DNA of 64,000 nt from Larix kaempferi (GCA_027924585.1 BSBM01001719.1:12357001-12421000); one strand, 5' to 3'; shown: positions 45,191-58,091, counted from the first letter of the stretch. A program made the numbers and translations. The notes: generated by a model not told the origin, from the letters alone.

Positions 45191-47568
45191 AGTTTCAATA
45201 AATTAAAACAAATAAAACATTTATTAAAAAAAATCAAGCTTAATTTTTTATCATATCTTAAAAAAACAAACTTATTTTTTTTATCGTATCTTTATAAATG
45301 AAAAGTATGAAGTTGAGATGTAATATACCATCAAATGATAAAAGGTAATATTATTATGGAAAAATAAGTAACTTAAAATAATATTTAAATATAAATATTT
45401 TTAATTACAATTATGTTATTTTTTTTTAATAAATTTTATATTCAGTAAAATACTTATTCTAATTATAAAATTAAACAAAATATGTACTTATATGCCATTG
45501 CATACTGGAAAAATGATGCATCATGTATGATGTAGCCACCACATGTTAGTAGTTCCAAAAGCAATAGACTTAGGTAGCAAGTCCTAAAATGCCATTAACG
45601 CTTAAAAGAATAAGTAAATCCAAAATTTCATAAAGTACATAAGGCCAACTACCCTACACTATCCATCCATATATCCAAGACTAAACTTAATAAATGATGG
45701 GGGATCATGCATGTATCAAACAATGGCCATCTTTGTTCTTGGGGGCATCCATCCATAATAGGTTTGGATCAATGATATTGGGCTAACACCCATTATTGGC
45801 TTACTTAGTAACAAGAGGTATTTTGACTTTTGAAATGGAAAAAATGAATAATATATACTTGTCAACTTAGGGTAGAGGTGAAAACTATAACATATTTCAT
45901 TCCATTCAAGTTATAAGTAGAGGTGTTGTTTCACATTATTCCTAGGTCTTTACGCTACATAACTATCTTCTTGCATTGACTTTGTCACATAGTGGATAGT
46001 ATTGGCAAGAAGAGAGTTAATTTTTCTTGCGCTTAAGTTATCCATTCTTCTTAATAAGGAGGATTCTAAGACTCTTGTATGATAGGTTATGGTTCTTTTC
46101 CCTCTTTGTCCTAGATATTGAATATTCCATCATAAAATATTTATTATTGACCCTAACATATCCAAAAGAGATATCTACCGAGCGATTATGAAAGAGGTTC
46201 ACAAACCATATTTAATGAATGCTTGGGATTTCACCTAGATAATTACTTTAATTTATTTTGAATTTCATCAGTATTGCTCAACATTTATCTCTAGATTGAG
46301 AAAGAGTCTCTATTATCATGTTGTCAATCTATCTCATGGGCCAAGCCTTTCATAGCATTCACTTTCATCATGAGTAGTTTAAGGTTTGTTCTCCCTAATG
46401 AAGAATAGAGACTACTCATTGCATAACTTGTAATTAGCTATGTATGTTATGTACTAAGGATCATGAATTGATATACCACTTAATTTTCTCTTGTTTGCCA
46501 TATTATGAAATTAGTGTTAGCATTGTTACATATTCATAGATCCTCATACTTTGAGATCTTATATTTAGTATGCACACTAGAGGTGTGTTGGACTTTTTAT
46601 TAAAGATATGCACACCACCACATCTAGTTCCACCTAGGACCTCGTGTTAATAACCCATTATTCAAACATATAAGAAGAGAAACATGGAACTCGTTGACTT
46701 TGAGAGGAGGAATTGATGTCAAATCTCTTTTAAAACCTACAGGTTAGGCTGGGCTCACAATACATGCTCATTGTAGTGTATTTTCCACTTTGATTGAACT
46801 CACATAGTAAGAGAGACCATGAAATACCACTTGTTACATATCAAATCCTTAAACTAGCATAATAAACTATAGTACACACAATGTATAGAAGGTGGGAATG
46901 TGAAGCATAACTCACAAAGAGATAATAGAGTTGAGTTACACAATAAATCCTTAAAAACTAGGATACTCTCCTCTAAATACCACATTAATATATCCAAAAC
47001 ACATGGTTTGTCATACTAATAACTATATTGACCTCTTTATATACATATTCTCACATGTTTCACATGTGGGCCCTTTATTAGGCCAACCCTTATTACATAT
47101 ACATCTACCCCATTACATACACATTAATCCCATATATGCTCCCCTTGGGGTCATATCATAGTACCCTATGAATATATTTGTCCTCAAATCTTTGTAGTTA
47201 ATAGTTTTCATGTTATGAAACCAAGTAATACAATTTCCTTAAATTCCCATTCTCTTGTTGCCACTTATGATGATATGTCCATGCAAATTCAATTCCTTTT
47301 TATCTTACTTCTTGATTGTTGTTTGTTAAATAATTTTCTTTCCTTTGATTCCATGTATTGTTGTTGTAAGTTCTCTAATTTGTTGTATATGTTGGTATTT
47401 GATAATACTTTGTCAAATAATGGTTTTATGAAACCCTTGTACATGAATATCATTGATTATCCCATCTTCCTTTGTAATGTTGATACCGATCTTCTTTTCT
47501 TTCTTGGTAATCAGGGTATCGATATGCTTCCACTTTTGATGGGTTTCCTTCATTCTTCACACCCATAT

Positions 47569-47840
47569 TGTTAGGACTCGAATCCTCATCCATTATTAGT
47601 ACATGCATTATAGTTATATTGGCCTAGAGTGTAGGATACATCATGCTCTCTTTATCTCATGTTTATAATAAAATATATTCATTTAAATATGCAACTTGTA
47701 TTATGCATTTGATATATTGGAAAATGAATTTGCTCCCTAAAAAAGGATTCTTATTCATTAAATATCTATCATTCTCAAAGAATCTATTTACACATGTTTT
47801 ATATGTTTATTCTATGTGGGGTACTATTTGGTACATAACA
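47569..47840 (+). repeat. Putative 5' LTR of element F
   Basis: 272 bases, starting TGTTAGGACTCG and ending ACATAACA, followed after two bases by a primer-site-like word. No second copy is in the window, so the left edge is a guess from the TG start. Confidence 0.35.
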
Positions 47841-47842
47841 TT

Positions 47843-47854
47843 TGGTATTGGAGC
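47843..47854 (+). other. Degenerate primer binding site of element F
   Basis: TGGTATTGGAGC differs at two positions from TGGTATCAGAGC. It lies 20 bases left of the insertion point of element D. Confidence 0.45.
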
Positions 47855-47874
47855 AAACCATCCTTGGGTTTTCC

Positions 47875-49190
47875 TGATGCAGGAGGGAGTGACCAAAAGC
47901 CAATCCAACCTGCTTCCCAGGAATTATGGTGGTTCTCCAAAATTTGAACCACTTAACTCAGCTAGAAAAACCAGCTGGGTTCTCCTCGCTTGTGGTCCTT
48001 ACCTCCAAAATGGGCCTTCCGCAACGTCTTGACAATCCAAACTAGCTTTTTGCAACAACATTGCGGAAACACCTTCTTTCCACAATATCAACGTCCTTCC
48101 GCAATGTTCTTTCCGTAGTCCCCCTCCCACAACGATCCTTCCACAACTCTCCTTTCCACAACTTGCGGATTGCAGATTGCGGGTGCGCTTGTCGTGACTT
48201 CTTGAAAAGGCTTCCACAAAAACTCTTCCACACGCGGCTTCCACAATTCTCTCCGTTAACTCCCGAGCTTCTTCCTTCTGCGGAACACTGTGTCAATCGT
48301 TGATATCTTGCGGATTTGATATCGTCTGTTGATCTAGGATCAATGCGGAACACTCCACATCGGCTTGTGGAATGCTAACTTCTGCGCTTGTTCACCTTGC
48401 GTATCCTTTCCCCGTTGTCGATCTTTTGTTTGGCTTTGATCTGATCCATCCAACCTCTGTTAATCGCATCGACTGCACTCTACGATTTTCTCGTTGATTG
48501 ATCAGAGAATCGATCAATCCATCCTGACCCCCATCTAGATCTAATGAGAGCTAAATACACAAGAAATTATGTCTGCTACTTAATGGTGATTGGGTTGTGA
48601 AGGGTTTGGGTGTTCTTCATTGCTTATACAAGCGCAAAAACAAAGATTCATTCACACAAACATCAGGCTAACGCTTGCGCATTACTCCACTTGACAGAAT
48701 CTCAGTTTATATCTCATTCATAAGCACATTAATACCATTGAACACACAAAACTTGCTAATTTCATTAATTGATAGCAAAACTTCTATACATTCCTATTCT
48801 CCTCTGGTATTCTAGAAAATATCCCAACAACCTTCCTTCCCGCAGATCTCTCTCTTGTGGCCCTTTCTCTTCCTTTTTCACCCATCCGGCAAATCCCAAA
48901 ACCGAATGGATGAACAAACTAATTGACTAACAAACTTTCCTCCATCACTGAAGGAGTCACTATCAACAAAATTCCTATTGGCTTGATCTCCACGCAGGGA
49001 GTATCAACTCGCCACTATGTCCTAACTTCTCCAAAAACCGACAACACACTAGTTGGTTACATACTTTGCAGATATTAAAATACTTAGTAAACAAATTATC
49101 TTCCCACTTCAGGAAAACTTTCCCTCTGGATAGCCACACCATGTGAACACACAATCACATTGCTGACTTAGCATTGATTCTCCTGCATCA
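47875..49190 (-). repeat. 3' LTR of element D
   Basis: 1316 bp, partner of 59767-61082. The part at 48015-48300 is rich in TTCCGCAA/TTGCGG words. Confidence 0.95.
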
Positions 49191-49201
49191 GACTCCCGAG
49201 G

Positions 49202-50009
49202 TTAAAATTCCGAACCCTTGTTTAGTAAATCATCTATTGAAAACCCCTTTGCCTCCAATTCTTTAGCATCCATCCATGTAGAATCTTCTGTGGGATGTCC
49301 CTTCCATTTGATCAAGTATTCCAAGTAGTCCCTCTGTCTGGTACTCTTTGCCACTCTAGTATCTAAGATATACTCAGCTTCTGATGAAGGGGCTATAGGC
49401 ATCTGCTTCAGCCATTGAAGATCTTCTATAGATCTTTGTATCCTATCATTTGTCTTGTATCATTTGCCACATAGGTACACAGGTCTGCAACATTAAAAAT
49501 AGGTCATATACCAATCCCCATTGGCATTTCCAGCTCATAGGCATTTGCCAAAAATTTTCTGATTATTCTGCAAGGTCCAATCTTTTTCATCTTCATCTTG
49601 TTATACTCTCCTTTTGGAAACCTCTCCTTCCTCAGATGTGCTAAAACCAAATATCCTACCTCGTATTTTTTATCCCTTCTCCTGGAATCGTCTCTTGTTT
49701 TGTAACTATTGTTACTCTACTATAACCTTGCTTTGATTTGTTCTTAGAGTTCACTAATCCTTACTGCAAACTCTTCTCCATCTGCACTTCTCTTTTCCAT
49801 TTGACCCAAATCACGAAGTTCACACACCCCTCTTGGATGCATTCCATACATAATTTGGAATGGACTCATTCCCGTACTTCGGTTTGGCGAGTCATTATAT
49901 GCAAACTCGGCTTGAGCTAGACTTTACCCCATTGCTTTGGATTTTCTCCAATCAGACTTCTCAACATCTTACCCAGACTTCTATTCACCACCTCAGTATG
50001 ACCATTAGA
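49202..50009 (-). pseudogene. Integrase C-terminal region and chromodomain of element D (decayed)
   Basis: The minus strand past the stop at 50010 holds fragments in several frames: a core segment with an ANNSPNRSTGMSP-like motif near 49870-49910, then GEYNKMKMKKIGPCRII at about 49555-49605 (the GPY/F-type region). A 66-codon open stretch (49202-49402) carries EYILDTRVAKSTRQRDYLEYLIKWKGHPTEDSTWMDAKEL. That stretch is a good chromodomain, with the aromatic and WKG..ED.TW pattern. It ends 12 bases before the 3' LTR, as expected for a chromovirus pol. Confidence 0.85.
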
Positions 50010-51062
50010 CTATGGATGATATGCTGAACTGAAGTTCAACTTGGTACCCAACTTCTTCCACAAGGTTCTCCAGAAATTAACTGTGAACTTTACATCTCTG
50101 TCAGATACAATGCTCTTAGATAAGCCATGGAGCTTCATAACTTCATTTAAAAACAAGTTAGCAATGTGTGTGGCATCGCTTGTCTTATAACATGGAACAA
50201 AGTGTGCCATCTTAGTAAACCTATCCACCACCACAAAAATAGAATCATTTCCATTTTGAGTTTTTGGTAAACCTAAAACAAAATCCATACTCACAGAATC
50301 CCAAGGCCTAGTTGGAATAGGCAATGGTGTGTACAAGCCTGTGTTTTGGCTTCTTCCCTTGGCATGTTGGCATATCCTACACCTGCTCACAAAATTTTCA
50401 ACCTCAGACCTCATATTTGGCCAAAAGTAGAAATGGCTCAACTGTTCAAAGGTTTTATCACTCCCAAAGTGACCTGCCATCCCTCCATTATGCTTCTCCT
50501 GTATCAAATTCTCTCTCATGGAAAATTTGGGAATACAAAGTTTATTGTTTTTAAAAAGTAAGCCATCTTGCAACATATACTCCATCCATGGCTCTCTGTC
50601 CACCTCCACAGGATTCCTAAAAACTTTGTATGTGTTCTGAAAATGAATGTCAGTCTCATACAAACCTCTTAAGTGATCAAACCCTAAGACTTGGATATGA
50701 TTTTGTTGCACAATCAATTTCCTACTGCTTAAGGCATAAACTACTCGATTTGATTGCCCACTTATGTGATTCAACACAAAGGTAAAGATTTGCAAGAAAT
50801 CAACCCATTTGACATTCTTCAGATTCAATTTAGGTTGCTTCATGATGTATTGGAATGCATGATTATCAGAAAACAAAACAAACTCCCTAGGAATCAGATA
50901 ATGTCTCCAATGCTTTAGTGCTTGGACAATAGCATAAAATTCCTTGTCATAAGATGAATATTTTTGTTTTGAATCATTCAACTTCTCGCTGAAATATGCT
51001 ATGGGCCTACCTTCCTGACTGATTACAGCTCCAATTGCTACTCCATTGGCATCACATTTCAC
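50010..51062 (-). pseudogene. RNase H and integrase of element D
   Basis: 350 open codons. RNase H: KCDANGVAIGAVISQEGRPI, YSSYDKEFYAIVQALKHWRHYL, SDNHAFQYI and a degraded VVYALSSRK (usually VADALSRR). Integrase: GHFGSDKTFEQLSHFYFWPNM, CRICQHAKG, first Asp in SMDFVLGLPKT, second Asp in VSDRDVKFTVNFW, ending SSAYHP at a stop before the Glu region. It is in the same frame as the RT segment upstream, separated from it by a TAA at 51063-51065. Confidence 0.9.
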
Positions 51063-52134
51063 TTAGAAAGGGTGCTTGAAATATGGTAACTTTAGTATTG
51101 GTTGCTTTGTAATCTTTTTCTTCAAAAATTGAAAGCTACTTCCAGCCTCTGCTGTCCATTTAAATGGTTGTTTGTCCTTTCTAATTGTTTCAATGATTGG
51201 CACACAAATACCACTGGAAATCTTTATGAACTTTCTATAAAAACTTGCCAATCCATGGAAACTTCTTACCTCAAAAATGCTCCGAGGTGAAGGCCAATCC
51301 ATAATTGCTTGCACTTTTTCCAGATCCATATTCAAACCATCTCTTGAGATAACAAAACCCAAATACACTAGTTTTGATTTCAGAAATGCACACTTCTTCA
51401 CATTCACCAACAAATTTTCCTTTTGTAATTTCTCTAAGACACACCTTAGATGCTCCAAGTGTTCTTTTTCTGTTTGATTGAAAATCATAATATCATCAAG
51501 ATAAACTATCACAAACTTACCTATGAAATATCTCAAGACTTCATTCATTAATCTCATGAAAGTGCTTGGTTCATTGGACAGTATGAATGGCATAACCAAC
51601 CACTCACACAACCCATAATTTGTCTTAAAGGCTGTATTCCACTCGTCTCCCTCTCGAATTCTGATTTGATGGTATCCACTCTTCAGATCTAATTTTGAAA
51701 AGCATGTTGCTCCACTCAGTCAATCCATCATGTCATCCATCCTAGGTAATGGAAACCTGTATCTGATGGTAATTTTGTTAATAGACTGGAGTCAGTGCAC
51801 ATCCTCCATTCACCATCCTTCTTCGGGGTGAGTACTTCCAGTACTGCACATGGACTCAGACTTTTCTGGACCAACCCCTTGTCTAACAATCCTTGCACTT
51901 GTCTTCTGACTTCTTTATTCTCTTGAGGTGTCAACCTATATGCTGCCTTGTTTGGTAACTCGCTCCAGGAAGAAAATCAATATGGTGACTTATATCCCTC
52001 TTTGGTGGTAACTCATTGGGTAAATCATCTACCACAATGTAACTAAACTCCCCTAGCATCTCCTGAATCTCCTCAGGAAGATCTGTAATGTTGGTCCTCA
52101 TTACTACCACTCCAGGCTTACATAACACAACATA
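51063..52134 (-). pseudogene. Reverse transcriptase of element D (decayed)
   Basis: Three minus frames. 51931-52134: VVVMRTNITDLPEEIQEML and [18 protein letters not shown] (pre-RT linker). 51728-51934: MTPQENKEVRRQVQGLLDKG and LTPKKDGEWRMCTDS (RT fingers). 51063-51611: MPFILSNEPSTFMRLMNEVL, the catalytic box VIVYLDDIMIF and VYLGFVISRDGLNMD (palm and thumb). Frame changes lie near 51930 and between 51611 and 51728. The 52134 edge is the insertion point of element E; the frame continues across E from 58092. Confidence 0.88.
52130..52134. other. Target site duplication of element E, left copy (ACATA)
   Basis: ACATA precedes the LTR and is repeated at 58092-58096. Confidence 0.95.
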
Positions 52135-52592
52135 TGTTAGGATATTTAGACACTTAGGAGTTAGTTAAGATCAACTTGTGTAATATATTCGTTAGGTAAA
52201 GTGTGTTTCTTTAGTATGCATTAGTATGCATTTGTAAATATTTAATCCGACGGTCACGATATGTTCTAGACATAAAGTGATCCGACGGCTCAACTTCTCT
52301 TAGATCATACCTACCCTTGATCCGTGGCTTAACACCTGATTTGTCCATGATATCTATTTAAAGAGCATGGAGGTTCATTGTCTAGTTGATCGATTATGCA
52401 AAGCTCATTTGTAACTTTCTTTCTTTTTCATAATAAACTGCTCCGTAGAAGCTATTTGACCGGGGCCATGGAGTGTTTCCCTCTCGAGGGTTTAAACCAC
52501 ATCAAAACATCATGTGTCGATCTGTGATCTATTTGTGTGAAGTGGTTTCTCTAGGTGTTTGGTCTTTTGGGAGTACCCTGTGTACCCGAACA
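52135..52592 (+). repeat. 5' LTR of element E
   Basis: 458 bp, partner of 57634-58091. A TATA-like TATTTAAA lies at 52355-52362. Confidence 0.97.
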
Positions 52593-52602
52593 TGGTATCA
52601 GA
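52593..52602 (+). other. Primer binding site of element E
   Basis: TGGTATCAGA directly abuts the 5' LTR. It is the initiator Met type usual for copia elements. Confidence 0.88.
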
Positions 52603-53476
52603 TTTTTTATGAAGAGCCACTTCCGGTTATGATCTAGATCTTGAACTGGTGTTGCCGAAACTTGAAAGGGTTTATGGTTTTGGAATTTCTGTGAATTTCT
52701 GGGCTATGGGAGGTGTTCCATTGTGTCCGGAGCACCGTTTCCATTGGGAAATAGTTTTTGTTTGATCGAAAATGGTTTCCAGTTGCTTCAGAAACGCGTA
52801 TTTCATCAGATCGGAAGGTATAATATTACAGTGACGCTTTTTATTTTTTAAAAAAAATATCTCATATATTATTAGTTTTTTATTATTACATTTTTTTAGT
52901 TTCAGATTGTTGCTTTTCCTGTCTGCTTTCTTTTCCGTTCACCTTGTGCGATCTCGGCAAATCATAAACAGAGAGAAAACGTAGACTTTCCGGGCAAGCA
53001 TGGAAACTGAGAGAAGAGTGAAAAAAAAGCCCCCTTCCTCCTTCCCTTTTTTTACGTACCTTTTAACTTTAGCTCACTTGGTTCAAAATTGCTTTATGTA
53101 AAAGTGCATCTCACTTAAATAATAAAAATCAAAATCAAAAGTGAGTCACTTAAGTTCCTTCTTTTTGCTGCACTATTTAAAGTAACATCATTGTAAAAGT
53201 GAAAATCACTTATTTTACAAAAGTGATTCACTTAAAGCAACTTTCTTGTAAAGTGATTTTCAAAGGTTCATCTTGAGAAGAGGGGGATTCTTTTTTTAGC
53301 TAGACATTCTCTATTTGCCGCGTCATTATTGGGGACATCTTCAACATTTTTTTTTTCAAGCATAACTTCGTCATACAGAGTCAGTTTTCAGTGCCGTTTT
53401 TTTTGAAACTGCCTATTTTTTCGAGTTCTTTGCATCCAGACTATTGGTTTCTGTTTTTACAGCCATTATTTTCAGC
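52603..53476 (+). other. Leader of element E
   Basis: About 870 bases without a believable gene. Short duplicated words around AAGTGA and CACTTAAG at 53100-53250 are the only structure I noticed. Confidence 0.5.
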
Positions 53477-54544
53477 ATGGATGCGCCTTGTGATATTCTA
53501 CTTACCAGTTCCAACTATTTCTCATGGAAATCTCATATGGAGGATATTCTACGAAGTAAGAGACTTTTCAGAATTACCTCAGGGAAAGAAACATAACCCA
53601 ATGATGATGATAAGAAAATAAAATGGGCAAATAGATGTGACGAAGCTCGTGGATTGATTGGGATGTTAATCTCTACTGATTTGTGATTCTACATATCTGG
53701 AATTGATGAACCTGATATTGCTTGGGACAAGTTAGAAGCTATGTTTGGTAAACACAATGAAATTCGAAGTCATCAACTCGAAAATGAGTTGATTTCTTTA
53801 AATACAAGTGATTCTTCATGCATTCAAGATTATTTATCTAAGTACAAAACTCTTAAACTCTTACGTGAAGAATGCAAGATTAAGAGGGAAGACAAATAAT
53901 GCATTTATCATATTCTTTCAAAACTTGGACCTCTATATTTAGTTTTTGTATCTACATTTTACTCCATGAAAGAATCCTTGATTGCATCTAGCTATTAAGA
54001 GCCTAGTCTTGAATCCTTTTGTGATTCCTTGATTAGACATCAAGATAAGCTCATCCATCTTGGAATAATTAACAATGCAGATACATCTGGGAAAGCCTTA
54101 TTGTCCCAACAGAAAGACAAGTCCAAGCCTCCCAAGAAACAAATTTTTTTAAATAATAAGTCAAACAAGGGTCCCAAACCCTCTCAGTCAGCTCGTTCTT
54201 TAAAAAATGACAAAGGATCCAAGCCAAAAGGAAAGAAGACTGAGCGTCATTGAAACTATTGCGGGAAAGATAATCATGATAAATCTAAGTGTTTCAAGAA
54301 GATGACATCCTTGGAAGCAGCAATGAAAAAGCACCACATCAACCTAGATTCACCTTCAAACTCTACCTTTCATGGACATGCACTTTGTGCTTCTGGTTAT
54401 TCTTATAATGCATTTTCTTCTTTACTTCAAATGAATGGGTCATTGATTTTGGAGCATCTTATCATATGGATAAGGATCAAGCCATATTTTCTACTATGCA
54501 TGAATGTAAAACCAAACAAATATTTGTTGGTGATGATAGTCTAA
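53477..54544 (+). pseudogene. Gag of element E (copia, decayed)
   Basis: The ATG at 53477 starts MDAPCDILLTSSNYFSWKSHM, the usual copia Gag beginning. The same frame continues with WANRCDEARGLIGMLIS, AWDKLEAMFGKHNE and SCIQDYLSKYKTLK (UBN2-type Gag core), then a Lys-rich stretch (54100-54250) and a zinc knuckle. In-frame stops are at about 53594 (TAA), 53684 (TGA), near 53900 and 53995, and at 54251. The last is where the first Cys of the knuckle should be, so the knuckle reads stop-NYCGKDNHDKSKC. Gag passes out of frame into protease near 54432. Confidence 0.88.
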
Positions 54545-57500
54545 GTGTTGTAGGATCTGGAACTATTCTAGTAGATAATGGTCATTTCAGTGATGTACTA
54601 TGTGTTCCAAGAATTTCCTGCAATTTGTTATCAGTCTATCAAATCACTCATTCTGGTGAAGGTAAAATTGTGACGTTTACACCTCACCAAGTTGTAATAA
54701 GGGATTTTAAAGATCCTCAACATGTCCTAGCTACCAGAATTGTTGATGATATTACCAGGTTGTACAAATTTAACAACTTTGGGTCATCACCTTTTCCTTC
54801 AGTTTTTGTTGCTCATAGTGATAACTTAAGCAAACTTTGGCAAGAGCGATTTGGTCACTTAAATTATCGCTCATTGCAACAACTATGTAAAGACAATATG
54901 GTGACAGGTCTTCCAATGGTATCTTGCAGGGATGGTGTTTGTTCCGGTTGTGTACTCGAAAAACATCATCGGGACAATTTTGACAAATGTGCCTCTTGGC
55001 ACACCTCGGTTCCCTTGGAGTTTGTGCATAGTGACTTGTGTGGTCCTCTTCCATCTACTTCCTTTTCCGGTTTCAAATATTTCTTAAATTTCATTGATGA
55101 TTACTCCAGACGCACTTGGGTTTATTTCCTAAAACTTAAGAGTGAAATATTTAACATGTTCTTGGCCTACAAGGCCGTTGTTGAAAAACAATCTGGTCAT
55201 CAAATTATTAAGTTAAGATCTGACAATGGAGGAGAATAGGTTAACAAAAAGTTCACTACTTTATGCATTGAATAAGGAATCCAACAACAACACACTGTTC
55301 CATATACACCACAACAAAATGGTGTAGCTGAACGGAAAAACTGCACTTTAAAAGAAATGGCTAATTGTATGATCCAATCTAAGGGATTAAGTCTTCAACT
55401 TTGGGTTGAAGCCATAAATTATGCAAATTACATAGTTAATCGCACCCCCACTAAATATTTACAAGGTATCACACCGGAAGAAGCATGGAGTAAAACTAAA
55501 CCCAATGTAAGTCACTTCTGTGTGTTTGGTAGTGAAGCATGGGCTCACATTTCAGATGAAAAACGGAAAGCATTGCAGCCTAAAAGTGAAGAGTGCATAT
55601 TTGTTGGATATTCTGAAGATGTAAAAGGTTATAGACTTCTTCAACCACATTCTCATGATGTAATCATTAGAAGAGATGTTAAATTTGATGAAAATCTCTT
55701 GGCCTGCAAGCCTAACTCGGCAATTGTGCCACCTTTGGCCCGCGAGCCTGATTCGACGATTGTGCCTTCTTCTTCTTCTTCCAACTTCCTTCACAGGTTT
55801 CCAACTCCAGTTTCTGATGATGAAAGTGAGGATGAAAATCCACCTCCGCCTGCTCATGTTCCTCCAGTTGCACTAGCACAAGTGCTTCCTCAATGGGTCC
55901 GTTCAACATGTGAAGCAGCTAGTGATCTTGCTAGTGATCCTAGAGATCAACGTCGAACACGTTCTCAGTTTCAACGAGCCTCTTCTCTTTTGGCTCAAGT
56001 TTCTGAGAATCATGATCCATAAACTTTTGTAGAAGCTTCAGGAAATACATATTGGGATGCAGCTATGGATGAAGAATATCATTCCTTAATGGTGAATGAT
56101 AATTGGGATCTTGTACCTCTTCCAAAAGGAAGAAAACTTGTAAGATGTAAATGGGTCTACAGAACTAAGTATGCATCAGATGGATGTGTTGAAAGACTTA
56201 AGGCATTGTTAGTTTCCAAAGGTTTTTCCCAAGTTGAAGGGATTGAGTACAATGAAACCTTTGCTCCTGTCACAAAAATGAATTCCATTCGCCTTATTCT
56301 TTCCCTTGAAGCCTTACATAACTGGGAAGTCCATCAAATGGATGTCAAGTCCGCCTTCTTACATGGTGATTTATAGGAGGAAATTTACAAGGAACAACCT
56401 CCTGGATATGTTCAAGATAACTCTAGCCTTGTATGTCGCCTTAAGAAATCCTTATATGGCCTTAAGCAAGCTCGTAGAGCTTGGTACGCCAAAATGGATA
56501 GCTTTCTCCTTGACATTGGCTTTTCTAGATGCCATTCTGACCCCAATATCTATACCAAGAAAGTAGGAAACCATCTCATCATACTTGTTCTATATGTTGA
56601 TGACCTTATGCTTACTGGTAGTGACCTTAAGCTTATAACCCATGTGAAATCTAGTCTTAAGAAATTTTTTGAAATGTCAGACTTAGGACATTTGCATTAT
56701 TTTCTTGGTCTCCAAGTCTTGCAAACCAAAGAAGGAATCTTTCTTTCTCAGTCTAAAAATGCTTGTGACCTTCTTCGTCGCTTTCACATGGAATATTGTA
56801 CACCAGCCCCTTCTCCCTTCCAGTCTGGAGTCAAAATTTCTGCCACTTGTACTTCACCTGAAGTAGATGCCACCTTGTATCGTCAGCTTGTTGGTAGTTT
56901 CTTATACTTGACTAATTCCCATCCTAACCTTTCCTTTGTCGTTGGTCGTGTTGCCCGTTTTATGCAAAAACCTCATGAAAGTCACTAGAAAGTAGCTAAA
57001 AGAATACTTCGATATATTCGAGGTACACTTCAGTTTGGGATTCATTACAGTACAGGGGGGAAACCTTTGTTGGTTGGTTTCACTGATTCCGATTGGGCCG
57101 ACGATCTTGATGATCGAAAGTCTATTGTAGGTTATGTTTTCAGTCTGGGATCTAGATCTATCACTTGGGCTTGTAAGAAACAACAAGCTCTTTCTCTTTC
57201 TTCAACAGAGGCAGAATATCGAGCCGCAGTTAATGCCAGTCAGGAAGCTTTATGGCTTCGAAAAATCCTTTCAGAGTTTGGATTCGAGCAGCAGCAGCCT
57301 ACTCCACTTTGGTGCGACAATCAAAGTTCCATCAAGCTCACCAAAGATCCAATTCTACATCAACACAACAAACACATTGAGCTACATATGCACTTCATCG
57401 GAAATCTTGTTCATGATCATGTTCTTGAAGTGCTATTTTTCCCTACAAATGATCAAGTTTCTGACATCTTCACCAAGTCTCTCATAGAAGTGAAGTTTTC

Positions 57501-57552
57501 TAAACTTCGATCTATGTTAGGAGTTCAGGAATTTGTCATTAAGGGGGGATAG
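54440..57552 (+). pseudogene. Pol of element E: protease, integrase, RT, RNase H (copia)
   Basis: A single frame throughout with five in-frame stops: 55237 (TAG), about 55273 (TAA), 56020 (TAA), 56374 (TAG) and 56986 (TAG). Protease: WVIDFGASYHM (DFG where DSG is expected). GAG-preintegrase and integrase: LWQERFGHLNYRSLQQL, CSGCVLEKHH, first Asp in VHSDLCGPLP, second Asp in LRSDNGGE, Glu region PQQNGVAERKN. RT: WVYRTKYASDGCVERLKALL, VHQMDVKSAFLHGDL, SLYGLKQARRAWY and catalytic LYVDDLML near 56590-56610. RNase H: GFTDSDWADDLDDRKSIVGY, LSSTEAEYRAAV, IKLTKDPILHQHNKHIEL. It ends at TAG 57550-57552, 71 bases before the PPT. No frameshift was found within pol. Confidence 0.93.
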
Positions 57553-57622
57553 GATATAATGCCTCCTTCCTTCTCCTAATAGTGTCACTTTTGTAAATCC
57601 TTCAATCCTATCCAAGTTGTTC

Positions 57623-57633
57623 TTAAGGGGGGA
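57623..57633 (+). other. Polypurine tract of element E
   Basis: TTAAGGGGGGA directly before the 3' LTR. A similar AAGGGGGGATAGG occurs at the pol stop codon (57541-57553). Confidence 0.8.
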
Positions 57634-58091
57634 TGTTAGGATATTTAGACACTTAGGAGTTAGTTACGATCAACTTGTGTAATATATCCATTAGGTAAGG
57701 TGTGTTTCTTTAGTATGCATTAGTATGAATTTGTAAATATTTAATTCGACGGTCACGATATGTTCTAGACATAAAGTGATCTGATGGATCAACTTCTCTT
57801 AGATCATACCTACCCTTGATCCGTGGCTTAACACATGATTGGTCCATGATCTATATTTAAAGAGCATGGAGGGTCATTCTCTAGTTGATCGATTATGAGA
57901 AGCTCATTTGTAACTTTCTTTCTTTTGCATAATAAACTGTTCCATAGAAGCTATTTGGTCGAGGCCGTGGAGTGTTTCCCTCTCGAGGGTTTAAACCACC
58001 TCAAAACATCGTGTGTCGATCTGTGATCTGTTTGTGTGAAGTGGTTTCTCTAGGTGTTCGGTCTTTTGGGAGTACCCTGTGTACCTGAACA
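57634..58091 (+). repeat. 3' LTR of element E
   Basis: 458 bp, partner of 52135-52592. A diverged relative in the opposite orientation is the solo LTR at 62509-62944. Confidence 0.97.

Larger units (their letters stand above)
44370..47568. other. AT-rich sequence without genes between elements A and F
   Basis: I find no recognisable protein domain. The longest open frame (47215-47574, plus, 119 codons) lacks motifs. On the minus strand 47150-47215 reads AAGATTTGAGGACAAATAT followed by a short purine-rich stretch, which could be the end of a decayed retrotransposon, but nothing confirms it. Two local tandem duplications are listed separately. Confidence 0.5.
52135..58091 (+). mobile_element. 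Element E: Ty1/copia retrotransposon inserted in element D
   Basis: LTRs of equal length (458 bp) at 52135-52592 and 57634-58091, TGTTAGG to GAACA, with ACATA duplicated on both sides. Order: LTR, PBS, leader, gag, protease, integrase, RT, RNase H, PPT, LTR; 5957 bp. Integrase before RT identifies Ty1/copia. I count about 30 LTR differences (roughly 6-7%). Gag and pol carry several stops. Confidence 0.97.

Noticed and set aside
47150-47574. Possible end of a decayed retrotransposon pol, or a 119-codon gene
   Set aside because: A purine-rich stretch after GAGGACAAATAT is suggestive on the minus strand, but no LTR partner or domain was found.
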